The notes beneath the pieces were generated by a model. The model ran no database searches and had not been told where the DNA came from. It worked only from the letters and a program-made list of their open reading frames with translations. This document shows, one piece after another, positions 10,379 to 19,822 of a DNA stretch of 64,000 nt. The translations under genes were made by a program, and so were the position numbers. How positions within the stretch are numbered: position 1 is the first letter of the stretch; each line of letters begins with the position of its first letter. Origin of the DNA: Streptomyces spinosus (lineage in GTDB: Bacteria > Actinomycetota > Actinomycetes > Streptomycetales > Streptomycetaceae); contig NZ_JAINRC010000005.1 of NCBI RefSeq assembly GCF_020400655.1, forward strand, positions 62,001 to 126,000, read 5' to 3'.

Positions 10379-12520
10379 TTAACGCGGTTCACCGGCGTCC
10401 GCGGGCCGGGGCAGGGAGCGGCGGAGGAAGTCCAGCTGGAGCAGGAGCAGGTTCTCGGCGACCGTCTCCTGGGGGGTCATGTGGGTCACGCCCGACAGGG
10501 GCAGCACCTCGTGCGGGCGGCCGGCGGCCAGCAGCGCGGAGGACAGGCGCAGGGAGTGCGCCACGACCACGTTGTCGTCCGCCAGCCCGTGGATGACCAG
10601 CATCGGGCGGTGCGGCTCGGCGGGGTCGACCAGGCCCGCGTCGTCGATCACCGAGTTGCGCCGGTAGACCTCCGGCCGCTCGTTCGGGTCGCCGAGGTAG
10701 CGCTCCTGGTAGTGGGTGTCGTACAGCCTGAGGTCGGTGACCGGAGCGCCGACCACCGCCGCGTGGAAGACGTCCGGGCGGCGCAGCACCGCGAGCGCCG
10801 CCAGGTAGCCGCCGAAGGACCAGCCACGGATCGCCACCCGGGTGAGGTCCAGCGGGTACCGCTCGGCGAGCGCGTGCAGGGCGTCGACCTGGTCCTGGAG
10901 GACGACCGCCGCCACGTCGTCGCGGATCGACTTCTCCCAGGCGGGCGAGCGGCCCGGGGTGCCCCGGCCGTCGGCGACGACCACCGCGAAGCTCTGGTCG
11001 GCGAACCACTGGGAGGTGAGGTGGGCGTTGTGCGCGGCGGCCACGCGCTGGCCGTGCGGGCCGCCGTAGGGGTCCAGGAGGACCGGCAGGGGAGTGTCAC
11101 CGGGGTAGTCCCGTGGCATAAGCACGGCGCACGGAATTCGGCGTGCGCCCCCTTGGGTGAGAGTCACCCGGGGGGACATACCGGGATCTTCGGCGTACGA
11201 CCGGACAGTTGCCGTCTCTTTTCCGTCACACAGCACCCGGACCCGGGTGTCCGGCCGGTCCAGCGTGGCGGACACGAGGACGGTCACGTTCCCCGAGCGC
11301 ACCGCCGAGTGCACGCCGGGCTCCCGCGACAGCCGCTCCACGCCCAGTTCGCTCACCCGGTACACATGGACTTCGCCAATCTCGGGCGCCTCGGCCTCCG
11401 GGCCGGAAGAGGCGGAAACCAGTACGTCGTCCGCACCCACGTCCAGCACCGCCCGCAGATGCAACTGACCGCTGGTCAAGGGCCGTTCGCCGACCGCCAG
11501 CACCCGCGCGCCGCCCTCGTCCGCGATGCGGACAAGCTGCCCGGAGGGGTTCCAGCAGGGCACACCGGCGAAAAGTTCAAGCCAAGTTGGATCTTCATCG
11601 GCGTGCACCATCCGCGTGGCCCCGGAATCCGGGTCCACCGCCAGGTACAGCTGGCCGCGCTGATCCCGCGCCTGCACCAGCAGCAGCGGCGCACCCGCCT
11701 CTGACCAGTGCACACGCGCCAGATACGGGTAGCGCGCACGGTCCCAGACCACCTCCGTGCGCGCCCCGTCGAGCCCGCACACGAACAGGCGGACGTCCGC
11801 GTTCGGGGTGCCCGCGGCCGGGTACCGGACGGCGGCCGGCTCGCGGTCCGGGTGCGCCGGATCGGAGATCCACCACCGCCGTACCGGCGTGTCGTCCACG
11901 CGCGCCACGAGCAGCCGGTCCGACCCCGGGGCCCACCAGAAGCCCCGCGAACGCGCCATCTCCTCGGCCGCGATGAACTCCGCGAGGCCGTAGGAGACCT
12001 CCGCGGACTCCGGCTCGGCCAGCGCCCGGTCGCCGTCGCCGTCGGCGCCGACCACCCGCAGCGCACCCCCGGCGACGTACGCGATGTGCCGGCCGTCGGG
12101 GGACGGACGCGGGTCGATCACCGGTCCGGAAACGGGGAGTTCGCGTGCTGTCCCGGCGCGCAGCTCCGCCGCGAAAAGCCGCCCTGACAAGGCGAAAGAC
12201 GCCAACTCCAGGGCGCTGTCGGTGGCGTAGCCGATGATCCCGGCGCCGCCCTCGCGGCTGCGCTCGCGGCGCGCCCGCTCCTCGGCCGAGAGCTCCTCGG
12301 CGGCGCCTTGGAGGAGTGCGCGCGGATCGGCCGCCAGGCGTTCCGCACCCCCCGGAAGATCCATCACCCACAGGGAGTTGGCCCGGTCGGTGCCCGAGCC
12401 GGAACGCAGGAACGCGACACGCGAACCGTCGGGTGCCACGGCGAACGCACGCGGCGCGCCGAGCGTGAACCGCTGGGTCCGGGCGTGCCGACGGGGGAAG
12501 GAGTCAGCCTCGGTCGTCAT
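10379..12520 (-). CDS. Prolyl oligopeptidase family protein, DPP-IV-like (S9B)
   Basis: A 713-residue peptidase with an N-terminal beta-propeller (about residues 20-440) and a C-terminal alpha/beta-hydrolase domain. The catalytic triad is visible as Ser568 in GWSFGGYLA, Asp648 or 649 in IHGLADDNV, and His680 in SGVTHMTP. The pair of Glu in IAAEEMARSRGFWW (about 186-187) is the DPP-IV element that recognises the free N terminus of a peptide. No signal peptide is seen, so it acts in the cytoplasm. Its position after a peptide importer suggests that it trims imported peptides. The ATG at 12520 is 6 bases after TATGGT, which suggests a leaderless mRNA. Confidence 0.85.
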   Translation of the reverse strand: MTTEADSFPRRHARTQRFTLGAPRAFAVAPDGSRVAFLRSGSGTDRANSLWVMDLPGGAERLAADPRALLQGAAEELSAEERARRERSREGGAGIIGYATDSALELASFALSGRLFAAELRAGTARELPVSGPVIDPRPSPDGRHIAYVAGGALRVVGADGDGDRALAEPESAEVSYGLAEFIAAEEMARSRGFWWAPGSDRLLVARVDDTPVRRWWISDPAHPDREPAAVRYPAAGTPNADVRLFVCGLDGARTEVVWDRARYPYLARVHWSEAGAPLLLVQARDQRGQLYLAVDPDSGATRMVHADEDPTWLELFAGVPCWNPSGQLVRIADEGGARVLAVGERPLTSGQLHLRAVLDVGADDVLVSASSGPEAEAPEIGEVHVYRVSELGVERLSREPGVHSAVRSGNVTVLVSATLDRPDTRVRVLCDGKETATVRSYAEDPGMSPRVTLTQGGARRIPCAVLMPRDYPGDTPLPVLLDPYGGPHGQRVAAAHNAHLTSQWFADQSFAVVVADGRGTPGRSPAWEKSIRDDVAAVVLQDQVDALHALAERYPLDLTRVAIRGWSFGGYLAALAVLRRPDVFHAAVVGAPVTDLRLYDTHYQERYLGDPNERPEVYRRNSVIDDAGLVDPAEPHRPMLVIHGLADDNVVVAHSLRLSSALLAAGRPHEVLPLSGVTHMTPQETVAENLLLLQLDFLRRSLPRPADAGEPR

Positions 12521-12692
12521 ACCCCGACCATATTGGCCATGCGCCCCCTTGTGCGGCTGTGCGCCGATCGATGCGCGAGTACGGATAGTTATGATCACTA
12601 CCGCAGAGTGGGTAGGAACCCGCTGGCGTCTGCATGGACTTGCTCAACTGATCTGGAACCCGCGTCCCTGGGATCTTTGGAGGTGAGCCGCC

Positions 12693-12887
12693 GTGGCACT
12701 CTCGATTTCGGCGGTGGTGCTGCTGGCGATCATCGTCTTCCTGCTGATCAAGAAGTCAGGGCTGAAGGGCGGCCACGCGGTCGTCTGCATGCTGCTCGGC
12801 TTCTATCTCGCCTCCTCGACCGTCGCGCCCACGATCAGCGAGCTGACGACCAACGTCGCCAGCATGATCGGCAGCATCAAGTTCTGA
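12693..12887 (+). CDS. Small membrane protein, unknown function
   Basis: A 64-residue protein starting at GTG, with GGAGGTGA 6 bases upstream. Residues 4-19 and about 28-46 are hydrophobic, giving two short membrane segments separated by the basic loop KKSGLKGGH. I do not recognise a named family. It ends 48 bases before mshB in the same direction. The strong ribosome-binding site and the clean high-GC codon pattern support a real gene. Confidence 0.75.
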   Translation: MALSISAVVLLAIIVFLLIKKSGLKGGHAVVCMLLGFYLASSTVAPTISELTTNVASMIGSIKF

Positions 12888-12935
12888 CGGGCGGCGTCGC
12901 GGGGCCGGGCGCGGGGACCTCGTAGGGTGGTTGCC

Positions 12936-13796
12936 ATGACGGAACTGCCCTCCCGGCGTCTCCTCCTGGTGCACGCGCACCCGGACGACGAGTCGATCAA
13001 CAACGGCGCCACCATGGCCCGGTACGCGGCCGAGGGTGCCCACGTGACCCTGGTCACCTGCACCCTGGGGGAGCGGGGCGAGGTCATCCCGCCCGGGCTG
13101 CGGCACCTGACGGGCGCCGCGCTGGGCGCGCACCGGCGCGGCGAGCTGGCCGCGGCCGTCTCCGCGCTCGGCGTCACGGACGCCCGGCTGCTCGGCGGCG
13201 CCGGGCGGTACGGCGACTCCGGGATGATGGGCCTCGCCGACAACGACGACCCCGGCTGCTTCTGGCAGGCCGACGTCGACGAGGCCGCCGGGACGCTCGC
13301 CGACGTGATCCTGGAGGTCCGCCCCCAGGTCCTCGTGACGTACGACGACGACGGCGGCTACGGCCACCCGGACCACATCCAGGCCCACCGCGTCGCCATG
13401 CGCGCGGTCGACCTCGCGGCCGGACGCGGCCACCGGGTCGCCAAGGTCTACTGGAACCGCGTCCCGCGCTCCGTCGCCGAGGCCGCCTTCGCCCGCCTCC
13501 AGGACGAGCTGCCCGCACTCCCGTTCGACAAGGGTGCCACCGTGGACGACGTACCCGGCGTGGTGGCCGACGAGCGGATCACCACCACGGTCGACGGCGG
13601 CGCGTACGCCGCCGCCAAGGCCGCCGCCATGCGCGCCCACGCCACCCAGATCGAGGTCGCCGAGCCGTACTTCGCGCTCTCCAACGAACTCGCCCAGCCG
13701 CTGTTCACCACCGAGTACTACGAGTTGGTGCAGGGACCGGGAGAGCGCGGGGAGACCGACCTCTTCGCCGGCCTCGGCCTCGGGGAGACGTCATGA
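12936..13796 (+). CDS. mshB: Mycothiol deacetylase MshB (GlcNAc-Ins deacetylase)
   Basis: A 286-residue LmbE-type zinc deacetylase that removes acetate from GlcNAc-Ins in mycothiol synthesis. The metal site is visible as HAHPDDES (His15, Asp18) and GYGHPDH (His147), the same spacing as in mycobacterial MshB. The family is shared with mycothiol S-conjugate amidase Mca, but the neighbouring DUF6113-type gene is the usual mshB partner. ATG at 12936 lies 7 bases after TAGGGT, so the transcript may be leaderless. The stop overlaps the next start (ATGA). Confidence 0.9.
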   Translation: MTELPSRRLLLVHAHPDDESINNGATMARYAAEGAHVTLVTCTLGERGEVIPPGLRHLTGAALGAHRRGELAAAVSALGVTDARLLGGAGRYGDSGMMGLADNDDPGCFWQADVDEAAGTLADVILEVRPQVLVTYDDDGGYGHPDHIQAHRVAMRAVDLAAGRGHRVAKVYWNRVPRSVAEAAFARLQDELPALPFDKGATVDDVPGVVADERITTTVDGGAYAAAKAAAMRAHATQIEVAEPYFALSNELAQPLFTTEYYELVQGPGERGETDLFAGLGLGETS

Positions 13797-14209
13797 GCGA
13801 CGGCGGGAACGGCTCCCTGCTCGCCCAGCCGCTGCGTCCGCCCTCCGCGGGACGGGCCGCCGCCCTCGTCGGCCTGTTCCTGCTCGGGGCCGTCACGGGC
13901 CTCGCCGGGGCCCTGCTCCAGGCCGCCTGGTTCCCCGGCGGGCTGCTGCTCGCCCTCGCGGGCGCCGCCGGCCTCTTCCTCGGCGGGGCGTACGCCACCC
14001 GGGGCCGGGGCGGGGCGGTCGCGCCGGCGGCGGGCTGGGTCGTCGCCGTCATCCTGCTCACCACCACGCGCCCGGAGGGCGACTACCTCTTCGGCGCGGG
14101 CGGCAGTTCCTACCTGTACCTGCTCGGCGGCATGGCCGTCGCTGTGATCTGCGCCACCGTCGGCGCGGGACGGCAACCGCGCGGCGGCCCCGCCCGACTT
14201 GCCAAGTGA
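13793..14209 (+). CDS. DUF6113-type small integral membrane protein
   Basis: A 138-residue protein with four predicted membrane segments (about 22-42, 46-66, 76-90 and 104-122) and short polar ends. The start overlaps the mshB stop by 4 bases, so translation is coupled. A membrane protein of this type follows mshB in other actinomycetes, which supports a conserved but unknown partnership. The family name is from memory. Confidence 0.75.
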   Translation: MSDGGNGSLLAQPLRPPSAGRAAALVGLFLLGAVTGLAGALLQAAWFPGGLLLALAGAAGLFLGGAYATRGRGGAVAPAAGWVVAVILLTTTRPEGDYLFGAGGSSYLYLLGGMAVAVICATVGAGRQPRGGPARLAK

Positions 14210-14300
14210 CGTACCACTTCGCCGTGCGGTGCCCGTGCGAGTCCGGTGTGGGTTTCCTCGGCGGTCATGGGATACGCGCCAGAAGTGGCCAGTATGGTGG

Positions 14301-14360
14301 TGCGCGCCGCCGAGCCTCCCCCAAGTTGTCGACTGCGCTCGAACAGGGGGTCCCCCCAGC
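14301..14360. repeat. Streptomyces-type intergenic palindromic repeat
   Basis: The stretch begins GCCTCCCCCAAG and continues through CTCGAACAGGGGGTCCCCC. It forms an imperfect hairpin (CCCCC pairing with GGGGG across an 18-22 base centre). Sequences of this form recur between genes in many Streptomyces chromosomes, as I recall. It lies 40-100 bases before the TTG start of the next gene, so it may also affect that mRNA leader. Confidence 0.5.
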
Positions 14361-14402
14361 TGAGGTCGAAACGGGCGGCGGAGCCAACCGGGAGAACCTG
14401 CC

Positions 14403-16817
14403 TTGAGTCGTGAAACTGACACTCCGTCCTCCGGGCCCAACGGGCGCGGCGGAGCCGCATACCCCTCCGGCACGCCGCCGTACGGGACCCCCATGGCTTC
14501 CGACGACGGTACGGGCGCGGGCCGTTCGGGCACGCGGCCCGAGGAGAAGAAGACCGAGACCACGCTGACGACCCGGATCCGGATCAACATCCCCGGGTCC
14601 CGGCCCATCCCGCCGGTCGTCATGCGCAAGCCCGTCGGGGACGGCGAGGGCACCGGGGAGGAGGCACCGGCCGCCGAGCCGCGGCCCGTGGCCGACGGTC
14701 CCTCCGCCGGCGCCGCCGAGGCCCCGGCCGAGCCCGCCGCCCAGGCGGAGGAGAAGACCAGCGACTGGTTCGCGCCGCGCAAGTCGGGTGCGCCCAAGGG
14801 CGGTCCGGGCGGCGGTGGCGCGAACGGTGCCGGGACGTCCGGCGGTTCCGCCGCCACCACCGCCCCCTCCGGCGTGCCGGGCACCCGTTCGAGTGGTCCG
14901 GGTGCTTCGGGTGCGGCCGGTACCACCGGCGCACGCCCTGGCGGCGGGCGTCCCGGCGGGGTGGTCGGCTCCATGAGCGTGCCGGGCGGACCCCGCACCG
15001 GCGGTACGAACGGCAAGGGGCTGCCCGGCGCCACCGGTGGCCCGGTCGCCCCGGGGCACGGCGGCGGCACCGGCTCCTTCGACGTGACCGAGGCCCTGAC
15101 CGCCGGTCCCCTCGGCGGCTCCCGCCCCGGCTCCTCCACCGGCTCCGACGACGCCCGCCGTGACGACCTGCCGTACTTCTCGGAGAACGGCGCCCAGGAC
15201 GACTTCGGCACGGGCGCCGGCGGGCACGACGGCTTCGGCGGCGGTGCCGCGGGCGCCGGCGGCCAGGACGGCTTCGGCGGCGCCGCCGGGGCGGGCGCCC
15301 ACGACGGCTTCGACGGACCCGGAGGCCACGGCGGCCCCGGCGGTCCCCAGGGCGGTCCGGCCGGCCCCACCAGCGGCCCGGTGACCGGCGACGGCACCCT
15401 CGTCCCGCCGGCCGTCGGCGGCGCCGGCATGGGGCCGGGCGAGCCCTTCGACGGGCCTGCGGGCGCCGGCTTCGGCGGCCAGGGCACCTCGCCCGCGCGC
15501 AGCGCCCTCGCCGGCCTCGACGCGCCCGGCGCCGCGGGCGGCCCCGGCGGCTTCAACGGTGCCGGCAGGCCCGGCGGACCGGGTGCTCCCGGGGTCACCC
15601 CCGGCGGCCCGGCCGGCCGCGGTCCCGGTGGCGGGCTCAGCGACGACACCGCGATCCTCACCCCGCAGAAGCCGGCCCCCGGGCCGGGCACGCCCGGATA
15701 CCGCTCCCCGTCCGCCGACAACGTCTCCGGACACACCGTCACCAGCGGCATCCCGGTCGTCCCGGACACCGGCAAGCCCCCGTTCGGCACCCAGCCCGGC
15801 GGCCCGGCGGCGCCCACGGCGCCCAAGCCGGAGCCGGCCCCCGCGCCCAAGGCGGCGGGCAAGCCGAAGAAGAAGGGCCGCAGCAAGCTGATGCTGCTGG
15901 TCGTCGGCGTGTTCGTCGTGGCGGGCGGCGCCTACGGCGCCGGACTGCTGATGAACCACACCGACGTGCCCAAGGGCACCACCGTGCTCGGTGTCGACAT
16001 CGGCGGCGGCACCCGCGACGACGCCGTCAAGAAGCTGGACGACGCCTTCGGCAGCCGGGTCAACAAGCCGCTGAAGCTGGCCGTGGGCGGCAGGACGGTC
16101 ACCCTCACGCCGGAGAACGCCGGTCTCCAGTTCGACTACCAGGCCACGGTGAGCGGGGCCGCGAAGAGCGACTACAACCCGGTCCACGTCGTCGGCTCCC
16201 TCTTCGGGCAGAAGCGCGTGGTCGAGCCGGTCATGCCGGTGGACGAGGAGAAGCTCCAGGCCGCGCTCCAGCAGGCCGGCGGAGGTTCGGGCTCGGCCAC
16301 GGACGGCACCATCAGGTTCGAGTCCGGCGGCAAGGCCGTGGCGGTCTACGGCAAGGCGGGCAAGGCCATCGACGCGGCCCGCTCGACCACGGCGGTCGAG
16401 CAGGCGTACCGCACGCTGGTGGAGACGGGCAGCACGCCCCCGGTCACCGTGCCGACCACCATCAAGCAGCCGACGGTGTCCAACGCCGAGGTGGACCGGG
16501 TGATGAACGACTTCGCGAAGCCCGCGATGTCCGGCATCGTCAAGGTGCAGACCGACGCGGCGCACGTCATCCGGTTCGGTCCGCTGTCGCTGCCGAAGAT
16601 CCTCGGTTTCAAGGCCGTCGACGGCAAGCTCGTGGACACGTACGACCTGGGCGCGCTCAAGGAGGCGTACGGCAGCACCTTCGACGGCGTACAGATCCAG
16701 ACCGCGACCGGGAAGCGCGGTGTGCTGCCGCAGGACGTGGTCGGCGCGCTGCGCCAGGCCCTGCGGGGCAAGACGGCGGCGGAGCGGGTCGGGGTCATCG
16801 ACACCAACCCGAACTGA
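14403..16817 (+). CDS. Envelope protein with peptidoglycan-binding (VanW-associated) domain
   Basis: An 804-residue protein. Residues 1-490 are a Gly/Pro/Ala-rich disordered cytoplasmic region; a basic stretch KPKKKGRSK precedes one membrane helix at about 496-517; the remainder is outside. The outer part begins VPKGTTVLGVDIGGGTRDDA, typical of the PG_binding_4 domain found with VanW and L,D-transpeptidase proteins; no catalytic Cys of a YkuD domain is seen. The likely start is TTG at 14403 with GGGAGAA upstream. It is probably a single-pass wall-contacting protein; its partner is unknown. Confidence 0.75.
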   Translation: MSRETDTPSSGPNGRGGAAYPSGTPPYGTPMASDDGTGAGRSGTRPEEKKTETTLTTRIRINIPGSRPIPPVVMRKPVGDGEGTGEEAPAAEPRPVADGPSAGAAEAPAEPAAQAEEKTSDWFAPRKSGAPKGGPGGGGANGAGTSGGSAATTAPSGVPGTRSSGPGASGAAGTTGARPGGGRPGGVVGSMSVPGGPRTGGTNGKGLPGATGGPVAPGHGGGTGSFDVTEALTAGPLGGSRPGSSTGSDDARRDDLPYFSENGAQDDFGTGAGGHDGFGGGAAGAGGQDGFGGAAGAGAHDGFDGPGGHGGPGGPQGGPAGPTSGPVTGDGTLVPPAVGGAGMGPGEPFDGPAGAGFGGQGTSPARSALAGLDAPGAAGGPGGFNGAGRPGGPGAPGVTPGGPAGRGPGGGLSDDTAILTPQKPAPGPGTPGYRSPSADNVSGHTVTSGIPVVPDTGKPPFGTQPGGPAAPTAPKPEPAPAPKAAGKPKKKGRSKLMLLVVGVFVVAGGAYGAGLLMNHTDVPKGTTVLGVDIGGGTRDDAVKKLDDAFGSRVNKPLKLAVGGRTVTLTPENAGLQFDYQATVSGAAKSDYNPVHVVGSLFGQKRVVEPVMPVDEEKLQAALQQAGGGSGSATDGTIRFESGGKAVAVYGKAGKAIDAARSTTAVEQAYRTLVETGSTPPVTVPTTIKQPTVSNAEVDRVMNDFAKPAMSGIVKVQTDAAHVIRFGPLSLPKILGFKAVDGKLVDTYDLGALKEAYGSTFDGVQIQTATGKRGVLPQDVVGALRQALRGKTAAERVGVIDTNPN

Positions 16818-16830
16818 CCCGGCCGTTTCC

Positions 16831-16865
16831 AGGGGCGCTCCCGCCGAGGGGGCGCCCCTCGGCGT
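16831..16865. terminator. Hairpin terminator after the peptidoglycan-binding gene
   Basis: Two alternative strong hairpins overlap: 16831-16842 with 16848-16859 (12 bp, one G-U) and 16842-16851 with 16855-16864 (10 bp perfect). Both start within 15 bases of the stop codon. Confidence 0.7.
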
Positions 16866-16881
16866 GTCCACGGCCCGGTCC

Positions 16882-16899
16882 GCGTGACATCTGTCATGC
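16882..16899. promoter_or_regulatory. Inverted repeat, candidate operator of the ABC/two-component operon
   Basis: GCGTGACA, two bases, TGTCATGC: 8-base arms with one mismatch, centred 67 bases before the ATPase start at 16957. NarL-type response regulators bind such short inverted repeats, and the response regulator of this operon is encoded three genes later. Autoregulation is inferred. Confidence 0.45.
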
Positions 16900-16956
16900 G
16901 GCACTCAGGACGCCCGGCACTGCCCGCCCGGAGGCTGCCGCCGCCAGCATGGACGC

Positions 16957-17886
16957 ATGACGACGACAGCGGCACCGGCCACCACCACCCCGGTGGTCGG
17001 GTTCGACCAGGTGACCAAGACGTACGGGAGCGTACGGGCCGTCGACGGCCTCTCGCTCCGGCTGTACCCGGGCGAGACCGTCGCCCTCCTCGGCCCGAAC
17101 GGAGCCGGCAAGTCCACCACCCTGGACCTGCTGCTCGGGCTCAAGCAGGCCGACACCGGCACGGTGAGCCTGTTCGGCGGCAGCCCGCGCGAGGCGATCG
17201 TCGCCGGCCGGGTCGGGGCGATGCTGCAGAGCGGCGGCCTGATGGACGGGGTCACCGTCGCCGAACTGGTGAAGCTGGCCTGCTCCCTGCACCCGCGGCC
17301 GTACCCGGTCTCCGACGTGCTGGCCCGCGCGGGCATCGCCCAGATCGCCGGCCGCAAGGTGGACAAGCTCTCCGGCGGCCAGGCGCAGCGGGTCCGCTTC
17401 GCCCTCGCCACCGCCGGCGACAGCGACCTGATCCTCCTGGACGAGCCGACCACCGGCATGGACGTCGCCGCCCGCCAGGCCTTCTGGGCCACCATGCGCG
17501 AACAGGCCGACCAGGGCCGTACGGTCCTCTTCGCCACCCACTACCTGGAGGAGGCCGACGCCATCGCGGACCGGGTCCTGGTGCTGCACCGGGGCCGGCT
17601 CCTCGCCGACGGCACGGCCGCCGAGATCAAGGCCAGGGCGGGCGCGCGGCGGATCTCCTTCGACCTGGCCGGCGAGATCGACGAGGACGCCCTGCGCGGG
17701 CTGCCGTTCCTCACCTCGATCGACGTCTCGGGCCAGACCGTGCGCATCCAGTCCGCCGACGCCGACGCGACCGTGCACGCCCTCTACGGCCTCGGCGTCT
17801 ACCCCCGCAACCTCGAGGTCGCCGGGCTCGGTCTGGAGCAGGCCTTCGTCGCCATCACGGAGGCCGAGGAGGCCAAGCAGTCGTGA
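16957..17886 (+). CDS. ABC-2 type exporter, ATP-binding protein
   Basis: A 309-residue ATPase of the drug/lantibiotic export class. Walker A is GPNGAGKS (about 49-56), the signature is LSGGQAQR, Walker B is LILLDEPTTGMD, and the switch His is in LFATHYLEE. The C-terminal 80 residues are the usual regulatory tail. It is the first gene of a four-gene operon with permease, sensor kinase and response regulator. Such operons often respond to membrane-active compounds or lipid state. The stop overlaps the permease start. Confidence 0.9.
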   Translation: MTTTAAPATTTPVVGFDQVTKTYGSVRAVDGLSLRLYPGETVALLGPNGAGKSTTLDLLLGLKQADTGTVSLFGGSPREAIVAGRVGAMLQSGGLMDGVTVAELVKLACSLHPRPYPVSDVLARAGIAQIAGRKVDKLSGGQAQRVRFALATAGDSDLILLDEPTTGMDVAARQAFWATMREQADQGRTVLFATHYLEEADAIADRVLVLHRGRLLADGTAAEIKARAGARRISFDLAGEIDEDALRGLPFLTSIDVSGQTVRIQSADADATVHALYGLGVYPRNLEVAGLGLEQAFVAITEAEEAKQS

Positions 17887-18623
17887 ACGCCCTCATCAAG
17901 CTCGAACTGGCCCGCGCCCTGCGCAACAGGAAATTCCTGTTCTTCTCGGTGCTCTACCCCTCGATCATCTACCTGATCTTCTCCAGCAGCGCCGGTGCGA
18001 ACGAGCGGGTCGACGGCAGCGGCCTGACCGTCGCCACCTACCTGATGGTCTCCATGGCCTCCTTCGGCGCCCTGACCGCCGTCCTGATGGGCAACAGCGA
18101 GCGCATCGCCAAGGAACGCGAGAGCGGCTGGGTACGGCAGCTGCGGCTGACCCCGCTGCCGGGCCGCGGCTACGTCCTCGCCAAGACCGCGAGCGCCGCC
18201 GTGGTGAGCCTGCCGGCCATCGTCGTCGTGTTCGCCGTCGCCGCCGGTGTGAAGCAGGTACGCCTGGACGCCTGGCAGTGGCTCGCCCTCACCGGGGTCA
18301 TCTGGGCCGGCAGCCTGGTCTTCGCCGCGCTCGGCGTCGCCCTCGGCTACCTCGCCTCCGGGGACGCGGTCCGCCCGATCACGATGATCGTCTACTTCGG
18401 TCTGTCGATCCTCGGCGGCCTGTGGATGCCGTCCACGACCTTCCCGCAGGCCCTCCAGGACATCGCCAGGTGGCTCCCCACGCACGCGTACGCTGCCCTG
18501 GGACGGGCGATCGAGCAGAGCCAGGCGCCCCACGCGGCGGACATCGCCGTCCTCGCCGTCTACTTCGTCCTGTTCGCGGGCGGCGCCGCCTGGCTGTACC
18601 GGAAGGACACGCTGAAGGCGTGA
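17883..18623 (+). CDS. ABC-2 type exporter, permease
   Basis: A 246-residue permease starting at GTG, overlapping the ATPase stop by 4 bases. Six membrane segments are visible, with the ABC-2 features RNRKFLFFSVLYPSIIYL at the N terminus and GLSILGGLWMPSTTFP before the fifth helix. It forms a homodimeric export channel with the preceding ATPase. The substrate is unknown. Confidence 0.9.
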   Translation: MNALIKLELARALRNRKFLFFSVLYPSIIYLIFSSSAGANERVDGSGLTVATYLMVSMASFGALTAVLMGNSERIAKERESGWVRQLRLTPLPGRGYVLAKTASAAVVSLPAIVVVFAVAAGVKQVRLDAWQWLALTGVIWAGSLVFAALGVALGYLASGDAVRPITMIVYFGLSILGGLWMPSTTFPQALQDIARWLPTHAYAALGRAIEQSQAPHAADIAVLAVYFVLFAGGAAWLYRKDTLKA

Positions 18624-18628
18624 GCGCG

Positions 18629-19822
18629 ATGACGGAAGACCCCCTGACCGGCGGGAAGCGGCCGGAACACCAGGTGCGGCTGGGCCAGGGCCCCCGCACC
18701 CGGCGGGACGTGCTGACCAAGGTGCTGTGGATCGGCGTGTGGCTGGTCTTCCTCAGCTCACCGGTCGACGACCTGGTCAACGGCGACCACACCGCGCGCG
18801 CCACCCTGGCCGGCTCCCTCGGCCTGGCCGCGTTCGTCGGGACCTACCTGGCGCTGGTCTTCCGCAACATGGGCCGGCCCTTCGCGCCCCGGACCGTCGT
18901 CGGCCTCATCGCGGTCCTGGCCGTCCTGGCCCCCGTCCTCGCCTACACCCTCGGCAGCGCCTGGCTGGGCCTGTTCGTCTACCTGTCGGTGGCCTGCGGG
19001 GCCACCCTGCCGGTCCGGGCGTCGTACTGGGCGATTCCGGCGACGGCCGCGCTGATGTACCTGGTGGGCCTGCACTCGAACGAGAAGGAGGCCCGTGGCC
19101 TGCTGCTCCTCGTGGGGCTCATCGGTTTCGCGATGGTCGGCGTCGGACAACTGGTGCGCACCACGATCGAGTTGCGCAAGGCGCGGGCCACCGTCGCCCA
19201 GCTCGCCGCCAACGAGGAACGGCTCCGCCTCGCCCGCGACCTGCACGACCTGCTCGGCCACTCCCTGTCACTGATCACGCTCAAGAGCGAGCTGGCCGGC
19301 CGGATGCTGCCCGGCCACCCCGACAAGGCGGCCCAGCAGGTCGCCGACATCGAGCAGGTCAGCCGGCAGGCCCTGGTGGACGTCCGGGAGGCCGTCACCG
19401 GCTACCGGCGGCCCCGGCTCGCCGACGAACTCGCCGGCGCCCAGGTCGCCCTGACGGCCGCCGGGGTCGTCGCCGAGGTGCCCGCCGAACCCGACCTCGC
19501 CGGTGTGGCCGAGGAGGCCGAGTCCGCGCTGGCCTGGGCGCTGCGCGAGGCGGTCACCAACGTGGTCCGGCACAGCGGCGCCGACCGCTGCGCCGTACGG
19601 CTGCTGCGCCGGCAGACCCTGGACGGACCGGTGCTCGAACTCTGCGTCGAGGACAGCGGCAGCGGCGGCTCCGGCAAGGGGCCCGGCAACGGGCTGACCG
19701 GGCTGACCGAACGCCTGGAGAAAGCCGGCGGCACCCTGGAGGCGGGGCGGGTCAGGCACGGGTTCCGGCTCGTCGCCCGCGTGCCCACGGCCGCCGGGGC
19801 GGACATAGGATCCGGGGCATGA
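18629..19822 (+). CDS. Sensor histidine kinase, NarL/DesK class (HisKA_3)
   Basis: A 397-residue membrane kinase. About five membrane helices lie between residues 30 and 175 with almost no external loop, so the signal is probably sensed in the bilayer. A short coiled coil (about 178-200) leads to the phosphoacceptor His206 in LARDLHDLLGHSLS. The ATP-binding domain follows, with ALREAVTNVVRHS (N box) and NGLTGLTERL (G box). ATG at 18629 is preferred, with GAAGG 10 bases upstream; GTG at 18620 is an alternative. It overlaps the regulator gene by 4 bases. Confidence 0.9.
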   Translation: MTEDPLTGGKRPEHQVRLGQGPRTRRDVLTKVLWIGVWLVFLSSPVDDLVNGDHTARATLAGSLGLAAFVGTYLALVFRNMGRPFAPRTVVGLIAVLAVLAPVLAYTLGSAWLGLFVYLSVACGATLPVRASYWAIPATAALMYLVGLHSNEKEARGLLLLVGLIGFAMVGVGQLVRTTIELRKARATVAQLAANEERLRLARDLHDLLGHSLSLITLKSELAGRMLPGHPDKAAQQVADIEQVSRQALVDVREAVTGYRRPRLADELAGAQVALTAAGVVAEVPAEPDLAGVAEEAESALAWALREAVTNVVRHSGADRCAVRLLRRQTLDGPVLELCVEDSGSGGSGKGPGNGLTGLTERLEKAGGTLEAGRVRHGFRLVARVPTAAGADIGSGA

